From assembly GCF_013376045.1 (NCBI RefSeq), contig NZ_JABMJG010000007.1, positions 186,001 to 250,000 on the forward strand: a stretch of DNA of 64,000 nt. Reading direction: 5' to 3'. A program made the position numbers and the translations under genes. The notes under the pieces are model-generated. The model ran no database searches. It was not told where the DNA came from and worked only from the letters and a program-made list of their open reading frames with translations. The stretch is from Variovorax sp. SG517. GTDB taxonomy: Bacteria > Pseudomonadota > Gammaproteobacteria > Burkholderiales > Burkholderiaceae_C. Below, one piece after another: positions 26,372 to 34,182 of this stretch (position 1 is the first letter of the stretch; every line of letters starts with the position of its first letter).

Positions 26372-27169
26372 TCAGATGGCGAGCGCGGCCACGCGATTGC
26401 GCAGCGCACGCACGGCGCTGTAGACGGTCAGCGCGGATGTCTTGGGGTTGGCCGCCAGCGGCTTGTTGCGCATGGTCAGTTCGAAGCTGCCGAATGCGCC
26501 CTCGGCTTCGACCGTGTGCACGTTCTCGGTGGTGGCCGGGTCGGCGATGAGCCGCACCATGGTGCGGTCGAGCCCCAGCCCCGCGAGCGAGACGGTGGCC
26601 GCGACGTTGGCGTTCTTCGGATAGAGCAAGGCCGCTTCGCGCGCGCTGCCTTCGAAGATCACGGTTTCATGCGCCAGCGCGCCGAGGTCGCGGCCCTGCT
26701 CGGCCGGCGTGCCCTTCCAGGCCTGAGGCGGCTTGCGGCCGGTGTAGCGCACGCTGTCGAGACCGCCGATGCGCGCGGCAGCGAGCGCGTCGATGGCGCC
26801 GATGGCGCCGGGAATCAACTGCACCTGAGTGCGGCCGGCAATGGCGGCGGCTTCGAGCTTCTCGGCCAGGCCGGTAGCCGACAGCGCGCCGACCGAGGCG
26901 ACCACGCAGGGCGTGCCGCGTGCCAGCGCGGGCAGCACGTGCTGCTCGATGGCGGCATGGCCTGCGGTCTCGACCACGAGGTCGATACCGTCGGCGGGCA
27001 AGGCGCTGCCCACCTGCGCGTCGGGTGCAGCCTTCTGCGCGGCGGCGATGGCGTCGGCGGGCACGACGACAGCCACCACCTTCAGGGCGGGATCGCCGTG
27101 GAGCAGTTCGAGCACCGAGGTGCCGATGGCTCCGCAGCCGACGAGTGCGATCCGCGTGGGCGTTGGCAT
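26372..27169 (-). CDS. Aspartate-dehydrogenase-like NAD(P) enzyme
   Basis: 265 residues from ATG 27169, which has GGGAAGG upstream. A GTG at 27187 overlaps the preceding stop (GTGA) and could also be used. The Rossmann motif is ALVGCGAIGTSVLELL; later landmarks are SVGALSATGLAEKLE, YTGRKPPQAWKGTPAE and LYPKNANVAATVSLAGLGLD, all as in the NadX/DUF108 aspartate dehydrogenase family. Inside a catabolic operon it may reduce or oxidise an imine or amino acid pathway intermediate rather than serve NAD synthesis. Confidence 0.82.
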   Translation of the reverse strand: MPTPTRIALVGCGAIGTSVLELLHGDPALKVVAVVVPADAIAAAQKAAPDAQVGSALPADGIDLVVETAGHAAIEQHVLPALARGTPCVVASVGALSATGLAEKLEAAAIAGRTQVQLIPGAIGAIDALAAARIGGLDSVRYTGRKPPQAWKGTPAEQGRDLGALAHETVIFEGSAREAALLYPKNANVAATVSLAGLGLDRTMVRLIADPATTENVHTVEAEGAFGSFELTMRNKPLAANPKTSALTVYSAVRALRNRVAALAI

Positions 27170-27183
27170 GGAACGGCCTTCCC

Positions 27184-28884
27184 TCACTTGCCCACCGTGC
27201 CGAGCGCCGGGATCTGCGTGACCGTGTTGGTCGGCGGGCCGGCGAAGGTGGTCTTGAAGCTGCCGATCGAGAGCATGTCGATCTCAAGCAGGAACGGGCC
27301 CTCGGCCGCCAGCGCCTCGCCGATGCGGGCGGGCAGCTCGGCCAGGTCCTGCACGCGGGCATGCGGCAGCGCGATCGACTTGCACAGCAGGTCGTAGTCG
27401 GGCGTGTGCAGCTCGGCGTAGCACTGGCGGCCGCCGTACTGCGCGTCCTGGATGTTCTTGATGACGCCATAGCTCTTGTCGTTCATGAGCACGATCACCA
27501 TCGGCGCCTTCTCCTGCACCATGCAGGCCAGCTCGCCCAGGTTCAGAATGAAGCCGCCGTCGCCGGCCAGGCAGAAGGTCTTGCGGCCCGATCCCGTCAC
27601 TGCCGCGCCGATGGCCGCGCCGATGGCCATCGGCATGCCCTGGCCGATGCCGCCGCCCGTGGCGTGCACGCCGGCGCTCGGTTCGAAGACGCGCAGCTCG
27701 CGATTGCCCCAGGTGCTGTTGGAGACGGTAACGTCGCGCACCCAGTTGAAGTTGCGCCCGGCCGCCGACTGGAGCTGGCGCACGAGTTCGGCGTACGGGC
27801 CGAGGCCGTCGCGCAGCCCCGCAACCGCCTGGTCGTGCGCGGCGCGCAGGTCGACCAGCAGCTGCGGGTCGGCCTTGTACCTGGCGGCTTCGAGGCGGTC
27901 GGCCAGGCCTTCGAGGGCCAGCGCGGAATCGCCGCAGACGAAGGCTTCGGACGCGTAGCAGCGGCCTTCGGCGGCGGCGTCGACGTCGATGCGGTAAAGC
28001 GGGCGGGGCAGCTTCAGCTCGTACTTGAGCGTCTCGTTGCCGCGCAGGCGCGAACCGACCACGAGCATCGCGTCGCAGGTCTGGTAGAGGGCCTCGACCG
28101 GCTTCTGGATGTTGTAGGCGCCGAGCGAGCCGGCGTCGTCCTCGGGCACCGTGCCGCGGCCCTGAGTCGTCGTGACGACACCGAAGCCGAGTTTCTGCAG
28201 GCGCTGGATGGCGGCGCGGGCATGGCGGGCACCGCCGCCGACCCACAGCATCGGGCGCCTTGCAACGGCGAGGCGCGCGGCCAGCGCGTCGAGTGCGGCG
28301 GCCGACGGCACGGCGCGCTCGACGGGCAGCGGCGACAGGTCGGCCGGCATCGTGGTCAGCGCCGACTGGATGTCGATCGGGATCTCGACGCTGACCGGGC
28401 CGGTCGGCGCCGTCAGCGCGAGCTGCACCGCGCGCTTGAGCGTGCCGAGCACCGTCTCGACGCTGCGCACGCGCAGCGCGGCCTTCGACACGGCCTTGAG
28501 CATCGTGAGCTGGTCGGGCGCCTCGTGGATGTACGACATGCCCTTGTCGAGGTACGGCGTCTCGATCTGCCCAGTGATGTGCAGCAGCGGCGCGCCGGCC
28601 GTCAGGGCCTCGACCATGCTGCCCGCGATGTTGCCCGCGGCAGGCCCGGTGCTGGTGATGCACACGCCCAGGCTGGCGGTGGATCGCGCGTAGGCGTCGG
28701 CCATGTTGCCCGCGCCGGCTTCTCCGCGCGCCGAGATGAAACGCACCGTGCCGCGCTGCGCGAAGGCATCGAGGATCGGCATGTTGTGGATCGAGATCAC
28801 GCCGAAGGCCGCCTTGACGCCGCACTGTTCGAGAAAGGCGGCGACGACGGCGCCGACGGTGACGGTGTTGTTGGGGTTATGCAT
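27184..28884 (-). CDS. Thiamine-pyrophosphate enzyme, acetolactate-synthase-like
   Basis: 566 residues with the three-domain layout of the acetohydroxyacid synthase/benzoylformate decarboxylase family. The N-terminal Glu in RGEAGAGNMADAYAR should activate TPP. The TPP/Mg motif is GDGGFILNLGELACM with NDKSYG following. The stop overlaps the next gene's possible GTG start. It probably decarboxylates or ligates a 2-oxo acid from ring breakdown. The exact reaction is not readable from sequence. Confidence 0.88.
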   Translation of the reverse strand: MHNPNNTVTVGAVVAAFLEQCGVKAAFGVISIHNMPILDAFAQRGTVRFISARGEAGAGNMADAYARSTASLGVCITSTGPAAGNIAGSMVEALTAGAPLLHITGQIETPYLDKGMSYIHEAPDQLTMLKAVSKAALRVRSVETVLGTLKRAVQLALTAPTGPVSVEIPIDIQSALTTMPADLSPLPVERAVPSAAALDALAARLAVARRPMLWVGGGARHARAAIQRLQKLGFGVVTTTQGRGTVPEDDAGSLGAYNIQKPVEALYQTCDAMLVVGSRLRGNETLKYELKLPRPLYRIDVDAAAEGRCYASEAFVCGDSALALEGLADRLEAARYKADPQLLVDLRAAHDQAVAGLRDGLGPYAELVRQLQSAAGRNFNWVRDVTVSNSTWGNRELRVFEPSAGVHATGGGIGQGMPMAIGAAIGAAVTGSGRKTFCLAGDGGFILNLGELACMVQEKAPMVIVLMNDKSYGVIKNIQDAQYGGRQCYAELHTPDYDLLCKSIALPHARVQDLAELPARIGEALAAEGPFLLEIDMLSIGSFKTTFAGPPTNTVTQIPALGTVGK

Positions 28885-29713
28885 GGCGTGACAGGCCTCC
28901 GGAAATGTCGATGTGGCTGCCCGTCGTGTACGACGCGAGGGGCGAAGCGAGGAAAAGGATCGCGCGCGCGGCTTCGGTCGGAAGCCCCAGGCGACCCAGC
29001 GGGATGTGCTTGTTCTTCGCGAGCTGGCCGCTCCAGGCGGTCCAGTCGAGCGACTTGTCTTCGCGCGCCTCGAAGCGGCGGCGCCACTGGCCCGACTCCA
29101 CCAGGCCGATCAGGATGCCGTTGACGCGCACGCCCTGCGGCGCGAATTCGGTCGCCATGGAGCGCACGAGGTTCAGCAGGCCGGCGCGCGCGGCCGAGGT
29201 GGCGACCATGTGCGGCTCGGGCTGGCGCGCCAGCAGCGAGTTGGCGCAGACGATGGCGGCATCGCCCAGCACCGCACGCTGTGCAGCGAGCTGCGGCAGG
29301 AAGGCGCGCGTGGGATTGATGACGGAGAAGAATTTCAGGTTCAGCTCTTCGGTCCAGGCCTCGTCGTCGGTGTTCGCGAAAGTCGAGACCCTGCCCTGCC
29401 CCGCGTTGTTGACCAGCATCGAGGCCGGGCCGAGCGCGGCTTCGCTGGCGGCGGCGAAAGCGCGCACCGAGGAGGCTTCGAGCACGTCGCAAGGCTGGGC
29501 GAAGAGCTTCGCGTCCGGGAACTGACTGCGCAGGCCGGCCACGGCGCCGTCGAGCCGCTCGGCATTGCGGCCGCACAGCGCGACGGCGGCGCCGCAGCCC
29601 AGCAGCAGCTCGACGGTGGCCAGGCCGATGCCCGACGAGCCGCCCGTGACCACGGCCACGCGGCCGGCCAGCGCATCGGCGGCGAAGAAGGAAGGAAGAG
29701 CCTGGTCTGTCAT
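28877..29713 (-). CDS. SDR-family protein with altered active site
   Basis: 278 residues. The cofactor motif TGGSSGIG (23-30) and NNAG (102-105) are normal. The catalytic Ser159 is present, but the expected Tyr is Thr172 and the expected Lys is Arg176 (HMVATSAARAGLL). So the standard Ser-Tyr-Lys triad is lost. It overlaps the TPP enzyme gene by 8 bp. It may use a different mechanism, bind ligand without catalysis, or act as a partner subunit. Confidence 0.85.
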   Translation of the reverse strand: MTDQALPSFFAADALAGRVAVVTGGSSGIGLATVELLLGCGAAVALCGRNAERLDGAVAGLRSQFPDAKLFAQPCDVLEASSVRAFAAASEAALGPASMLVNNAGQGRVSTFANTDDEAWTEELNLKFFSVINPTRAFLPQLAAQRAVLGDAAIVCANSLLARQPEPHMVATSAARAGLLNLVRSMATEFAPQGVRVNGILIGLVESGQWRRRFEAREDKSLDWTAWSGQLAKNKHIPLGRLGLPTEAARAILFLASPLASYTTGSHIDISGGLSRHA

Positions 29714-29723
29714 GGTTTCAGGG

Positions 29724-30566
29724 TCATGCGGAGCGCAGCGGCACCACCTTGGCGGTGCGCGCGGGCGAGTAATTGAGCAGGCCGGAGATCTCGTCGGCCG
29801 TGCCGCGCACGCGCTGCACCATCTCGTCGATGCGGCTTTCCTCGATGTGGCTGGCGGTGACGGTGGCGCCCAGGGCGGCGACGATGTGGCCGCTGTGGTC
29901 GCGCACCGGCGCGGCGATGCTGGAGATGTTCGATTCGAAGAAGCCCTCGCCCAGCACGTAGCCGCGCTGGCGGTCGGCCTGCACCATGTCGAAGAGTTCG
30001 TTCACGGTCTTGGGCGTGCTCGGCGAGAAGGTCTCGAGCTTGTCTTCGGGGTAGAGCGCGCGCAGCTGCGGCAGCGTGAGGTCTTCGAGCAGGATGCGGC
30101 CCAGCACCGTGGCATGGGCCGGCAGCCGCGTGCCCACGGTGACCGAGCTAGCGAAGGGCGTGGGCGGCGCGACCTTGGCGACATAGACGATGGAGCGGCC
30201 GTCGCGCACCACCAGGTTGCAGGGTGTGCGCAGCTCGTCGCACAGGCGGTTGAGCAGCGGCGTGCCCAGCTGGGTGAGCTCCAGCGAGGCGAGGTATTCG
30301 AAGCCCAGGCGCAGCACGGCAAGGCCCAGGCGGTAGTCGCGACCGCCCTCGGTGCGCTCGAGAAAACCCATGTTCTCCAGCGTGGTGAGCAGGCGGAAGA
30401 CGGTCGAGCGCGGCAGGTCGAAGCGGCGCGCCAGTTCAGGCGCCGAGAGCGTGCGGCTTTCGCGGCTGAACTCGCACAGCACGCGCAGTCCGCGCTCCAG
30501 CGCGGGCACGTTGTAGCGGTCGGCGCCCTCTTCCATCGCTTCGTTGCCGTCGTTGTTGTTGGCCAT
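29724..30566 (-). CDS. IclR-family transcriptional regulator
   Basis: 280 residues from ATG 30566. The N-terminal winged helix reads ALERGLRVLCEFSRESRTLS then LARRFDLPRSTVFRLLTTLE; the C-terminal effector domain reads HATVLGRILLEDLTLPQL and GYVLGEGFFESNISSIAAPV. IclR proteins commonly control aromatic catabolic operons and respond to a pathway acid. It is encoded within the operon it probably controls; the palindrome at the operon head (34016-34035) is the candidate binding site. Confidence 0.92.
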   Translation of the reverse strand: MANNNDGNEAMEEGADRYNVPALERGLRVLCEFSRESRTLSAPELARRFDLPRSTVFRLLTTLENMGFLERTEGGRDYRLGLAVLRLGFEYLASLELTQLGTPLLNRLCDELRTPCNLVVRDGRSIVYVAKVAPPTPFASSVTVGTRLPAHATVLGRILLEDLTLPQLRALYPEDKLETFSPSTPKTVNELFDMVQADRQRGYVLGEGFFESNISSIAAPVRDHSGHIVAALGATVTASHIEESRIDEMVQRVRGTADEISGLLNYSPARTAKVVPLRSA

Positions 30567-30606
30567 GCCAGTGGTTCCTTCCTCGGATGTCTCTGTGTGG
30601 TTGCGG

Positions 30607-31464
30607 TCAGCCGGCGAGCGATTCGCGCAGCAGCTTGGCGACGGCCTGTGGTTGCTCCACATAGCCGGCGTGGCCCGCATCCTCCACCAATTCGAGCGGC
30701 ACTCCGCACTGGCGCGCGACTTCTTCGCAGGCCGACGGCGGCGTGACCACGTCGAGCGCGCCGCAGGCCACGCGCACCGGCATGGGCGGCGGCAGGTCGG
30801 CCAGAAGGTCGGCGTTGCACAGCAGCTCGACCGCCTGACGGTAGCCGCGGTCGTTCAGCCGGGCCATGTTCCAGCGCACCCACTGGCGGGCGTGCTCGGA
30901 GGCCTTGTCGGAAACCAGCCGGGCCGAACGCTTCGCGGCCATGCCTGCGATGCCGAGTTCGTCGAGCGTGGCGAGGCGTTCGGCGCGGACCCTGGCGCGG
31001 GCTTCCGCACGAGACGCCGCGCCGTAGCCGATGGCCGGGCTGACCAGCACCAGCCGGTGGACGCGCGCATCGCTGCGCGCGGCCGAGGCGGCGGTGATGG
31101 CACCGAGCGAATGGCCGACCAGCACGCACGAATCGATCTCCAGCGCATCGAGCAAGGCGCCCAGGCGCGCCGCGTAATCGGCGGCGGTCGGCGCACGGGC
31201 CTCGAGCGGCGTGGAGCTTCCGTAACCGGGCGCATCCCAGGCAATCACGCGGGCCTGCGATGCGAGCAGCGCGGCGGTGTCGATCCACGATGCTGCGCCC
31301 GAGCCGATGCCGTGCAGGCACACGATGGCCGCGCCCCGCCCGCACTCGCGCACCGACACCACCGCGCCGCCGCCGACCGCGACATCGCGCGCCGGAAAGC
31401 GGGCGTCGAGCCGTGCCAGCTCGGAGGCCGGCAGGAGCGCATCAGGATGGGCAGCGTGGTTCAT
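30607..31464 (-). CDS. Alpha/beta hydrolase
   Basis: 285 residues from ATG 31464. The oxyanion-hole motif is CLHGIGSGAASW, the nucleophile elbow VGHSLGAITAA, the acid is probably Asp in CGALDVVTPP and the base His in EDAGHAGYVEQP. This set resembles meta-cleavage-product (C-C bond) hydrolases and 3-oxoadipate enol-lactonases. Next to an extradiol-type dioxygenase, C-C hydrolysis of a ring-fission product is the first guess. Confidence 0.87.
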   Translation of the reverse strand: MNHAAHPDALLPASELARLDARFPARDVAVGGGAVVSVRECGRGAAIVCLHGIGSGAASWIDTAALLASQARVIAWDAPGYGSSTPLEARAPTAADYAARLGALLDALEIDSCVLVGHSLGAITAASAARSDARVHRLVLVSPAIGYGAASRAEARARVRAERLATLDELGIAGMAAKRSARLVSDKASEHARQWVRWNMARLNDRGYRQAVELLCNADLLADLPPPMPVRVACGALDVVTPPSACEEVARQCGVPLELVEDAGHAGYVEQPQAVAKLLRESLAG

Positions 31465-31521
31465 GGGCTGAGGGTCTTTTTTCGGGAATACCGCGGAACC
31501 GGCCTTGCCGGGCCGCAGGTA

Positions 31522-31541
31522 CCGCCCCTGCAAGGGGGCGG
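31522..31541. repeat. GC-rich hairpin between hydrolase and cupin genes
   Basis: A 7-bp perfect inverted repeat (CCGCCCC and GGGGCGG) with a 6-nt loop, set in a 112-bp gap that also has G-rich runs (GGGCGGGCCTGGGGGGCGGCC) downstream. The gap is the widest inside the operon. It looks like an interspersed extragenic repeat. There is no T-tract, so it is probably not a terminator. Confidence 0.5.
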
Positions 31542-31576
31542 CGGCCGCACGGAGTGGGCGGGCCTGGGGGGCGGCC

Positions 31577-32125
31577 TTATCGCTTGATCTTGGCGAGGGG
31601 GTGATCGGCCGGGTACGTCGGCGTCACCGGCTTCTTCGCGCCGAGCATCACGCACATCAGCGCGTCCTCGTCGCCGATGTTGATCTCCTCACGGTACACG
31701 CCGGGCGGCACCGAGATCAGGTCGCGGTCGGTCATGATGGTCTCGAAGCGCTCGCCGTCCTTCTCGATCACCACCTTGAGCTTGCCGCGGATCAGGAAGA
31801 ACACTTCCTCCACGTCGGTGTGCAGGTGCGGCGGGCCTTCGTGGCCGGCGGGGATCACCATGGTCGAGAAGGTGAAGTGCTCGGCAGGCACGGTGTTGAC
31901 GTCGGCCGCGACGCCGGTGCCGCCGGTGCCCACGTAGCGCATCTGGGCGCGGCGGTACTTGGGGTCGAAGTCGGCCTGGAACTTCAGCGCGTCCCAGTCG
32001 TACTTGCGGGTTTCGTAGCGCGCGATGCGGGTGTTCATCCACTCCGCGAGGCTGCTGCCTTCGGGCTGGGCCAGGGTGCTGGTAGCCGCGGGGTTGATCT
32101 TCTGCTGTTCGGACAGGTCGCTCAT
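31577..32125 (-). CDS. Cupin-domain protein
   Basis: 182 residues. A single cupin barrel with metal-binding motif PPHLHTDVEEVFFLI (His, His, Glu) and a second motif DRDLISVPPGVYREEIN where the usual His is not obvious. Small cupins in catabolic operons include dioxygenases, isomerases and decarboxylase-like enzymes. Here it may handle a ring-cleavage intermediate. Gap of 45 bp to the upstream SDR gene. Confidence 0.8.
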   Translation of the reverse strand: MSDLSEQQKINPAATSTLAQPEGSSLAEWMNTRIARYETRKYDWDALKFQADFDPKYRRAQMRYVGTGGTGVAADVNTVPAEHFTFSTMVIPAGHEGPPHLHTDVEEVFFLIRGKLKVVIEKDGERFETIMTDRDLISVPPGVYREEINIGDEDALMCVMLGAKKPVTPTYPADHPLAKIKR

Positions 32126-32170
32126 CGGGTTGACTCCTTGGTCGGAAAAATCGGGTGCGTGGGTTGGTTC

Positions 32171-32986
32171 TCAGTGCATCGCAAAGCCGCCGTTGACGGC
32201 CAGCAGCTGGCCAGTCACGAAGCGCGCGAGCCCCGAAAGAAGGAAGACGGTGGCGCCGCACACGTCGGCGGCCTGCTGCTCGCGCGGAATGGCGCGGCCT
32301 TCGAGGTACTTCTGGTGGCGCGCCATCGGCACGTATTCGGTGGCTTCCACCAGCGTGAGGCCGGGCGCCACGGCGTTGACGGTGATGTTGTCGCCGCCCC
32401 ACTCGCGCGCCAGCGAGCGCGTCATGGAAATGACTGCGCCCTTGCTCGACGCATAGGCCAGCAGGTTGGGCGCGCCCCACAGCGCGGTGTCGGAGGCGAG
32501 GTTGACGATCGCGCCGCGGCCGCTTTCGGCCAGCGCGGCGCGGCAGGCGCGGCCCATGAGCCAGCTGCCGCGCACGTTGACGTTCATCACGCGATCCCAC
32601 ATGTCGATCTCGAGCTGGTGCGCGTCGCGGCCGCCGGAGTTGGTGATGGCGGCGTTGTTGACGAGCCCGTCGAGGCCGCCGAGCAGGCGGATGGCTTCGT
32701 CGGCGCAAGCCACGATGGAACCCGGGTTGGCCAGATCGACGGGCAGCGCGTGGGCGTCGCGGCCCGCTTCGCGCAGCGCCTTCGCCTCGGTCTCGGCCAG
32801 CTCACCGAGGATGTCGGCCAGCACCACGCTCGCGCCCGCGGCGGCAATGCACTGCGCGAAGGCGAGGCCCAGCCCGCGCGCGCCGCCGGTCACGAGCACA
32901 CGGCGGCCGGCCAGCAGGTTGGCGGGCATCTCGGCGAGCAGCGCCTGCAGGCTCGATGGATCGGCGATGGCTTTGAGTTCGGTCAT
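32171..32986 (-). CDS. Short-chain dehydrogenase/reductase, canonical
   Basis: 271 residues from ATG 32986. Cofactor motif VTGGARGLGLAFAQ, NNAA, and the catalytic triad Ser in NLASDTALWG with Tyr and Lys in LAYASSKGAV are intact. It should oxidise or reduce an alcohol/ketone in the pathway using NAD(P). Contrast with the degenerate SDR at 28877. It is the second gene of the operon, 25 bp after the Bug protein. Confidence 0.9.
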   Translation of the reverse strand: MTELKAIADPSSLQALLAEMPANLLAGRRVLVTGGARGLGLAFAQCIAAAGASVVLADILGELAETEAKALREAGRDAHALPVDLANPGSIVACADEAIRLLGGLDGLVNNAAITNSGGRDAHQLEIDMWDRVMNVNVRGSWLMGRACRAALAESGRGAIVNLASDTALWGAPNLLAYASSKGAVISMTRSLAREWGGDNITVNAVAPGLTLVEATEYVPMARHQKYLEGRAIPREQQAADVCGATVFLLSGLARFVTGQLLAVNGGFAMH

Positions 32987-33011
32987 GGAATGAAGCTGGT
33001 GGAAACGAAGG

Positions 33012-33995
33012 TCAGTCGGCCTGGATGCCGAGCTCCTTGATGACCTTGCCGAAGCGCGCGTAGTCGGCGGCATTGGTCTTGCCGAGCACGTCGGCGTCGC
33101 CACCCACGGGCGTGGTGCCGAGCACGGCCATGCGCGAGACGATCTCGGGCATCTTCAGGATCTCGTTGAAGTGGGCGTTGAGCGTCTTGACGATCTCGGG
33201 CGGCAGGTTGCGCGGGCCCCAGAGGCCGTTCCAGGCGGTCACCTCGACGTCCTTGTAGCCCTGCTCGGCCATCGTCGGCACGCTGGGCGCGAGCGGCGAG
33301 CGCTGGGCCGAGGCCACGGCCAGCGGGCGCAGCTTGCCGCCGGCGAGGTACGGCGCCACCGGCCCCAGCGTGACGAAGGTGACCGGCACGTGGCCGCCCA
33401 GCACGTCGTTGATGGCGGGCGCCACGCCCTTGTAGGGCACGTGCGCGAGGGTGGCGCCCGAGGCGCGGGCGAACATCTCGCCCAGGATGTGCATCGGCGA
33501 GCCGCTGCCCGGGCTGGCGTAGCTCAGCGTCTTGCCGCCCTTGGCCGCGGCCACCGCATCCTTCACCGAGGAGAGGCCGCTGTTGCCGCCGGCCACCAGG
33601 AACAGCGGCTGACTGCCCGTCTGCACGATCGGCGTGAAGCCGTTCAGCACGTCGTAGCCCGAGCCGTTGGTCTTGAGCACCAGCTGCGCGATCGAGAAGG
33701 TGCTGGGCGCGAGCAGCAGCGTGTAGCCGTCGGGCACGGCCTTCGACACATAGGCGCTGCCGATGATGCCGCTGGCGCCGGGGCGGTTGTCGACCAGCAC
33801 GGTCTGGCCGACGCGCGCCGACAGCTTCTCCGCGAAGAGGCGCGCCAGCGCGTCCGTGTCGCCGCCGGCCGGATAGGCGACGACCAGCGTGATCTGCTTG
33901 GCCGGATAGCTGTCGGCTGCCCAGGCGAGTCCGGAGGCGCAAGCGGCGGCCATGGAAATGGCGGCGGCGATGGCATGGCGGCGAGTGGGTTTCAT
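33012..33995 (-). CDS. Bug family tripartite-tricarboxylate binding protein (second)
   Basis: 327 residues from ATG 33995. A signal peptide with RR near the start (MKPTRRHAIAAAISMAAACA) ends near LAWAAD. Bug features: LVVAYPAGGDTDALARLFAE, LAHVPYKGVAPAINDVLGGH, PRNLPPEIVKTL. It is the first gene after the promoter at 34007-34035 and so should be strongly made when the pathway is induced. The two Bug proteins of the operon are clearly different sequences and may bind different ligands. Confidence 0.9.
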   Translation of the reverse strand: MKPTRRHAIAAAISMAAACASGLAWAADSYPAKQITLVVAYPAGGDTDALARLFAEKLSARVGQTVLVDNRPGASGIIGSAYVSKAVPDGYTLLLAPSTFSIAQLVLKTNGSGYDVLNGFTPIVQTGSQPLFLVAGGNSGLSSVKDAVAAAKGGKTLSYASPGSGSPMHILGEMFARASGATLAHVPYKGVAPAINDVLGGHVPVTFVTLGPVAPYLAGGKLRPLAVASAQRSPLAPSVPTMAEQGYKDVEVTAWNGLWGPRNLPPEIVKTLNAHFNEILKMPEIVSRMAVLGTTPVGGDADVLGKTNAADYARFGKVIKELGIQAD

Positions 33996-34006
33996 CGTGT
34001 CCGTTC

Positions 34007-34035
34007 TATCTAGGATTGTTTCACTAAAGAAACAA
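34007..34035 (-). promoter_or_regulatory. Operon promoter overlapped by a 7-6-7 palindrome
   Basis: On the minus strand a -35 box TTGTTT (34030-34035) and a -10 box TAGATA (34007-34012) are spaced by 17 bp, ahead of the Bug/SDR operon starting at 33995. A perfect inverted repeat TTGTTTC-ACTAAA-GAAACAA (34016-34035) covers the -35 box and most of the spacer. That is where a repressor would block polymerase. The IclR protein encoded at 29724-30566 is the natural candidate. Confidence 0.65.
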
Positions 34036-34117
34036 CGATTTATTAATGGAACGCCACGAAGAATATCGAAGAAGACAACTTCATGACTAAGGGAAAACCC
34101 GTATTCGTATCGCAACG

Positions 34118-34147
34118 AAAACAGGGCGGCCTTTTCGGGCCGCCCTG
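34118..34147 (-). terminator. Intrinsic terminator after dadA
   Basis: A 10-bp perfect GC-rich stem (CAGGGCGGCC at 34122-34131 with GGCCGCCCTG at 34138-34147) around a 6-nt loop. On the minus strand it is followed by TTTT. It lies 36 bp past the dadA stop and separates dadA from the catabolic operon promoter. Confidence 0.75.
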
Positions 34148-34182
34148 GCTGGCGTGAGAGAGAACGAGGAGAGAACGAGGCG

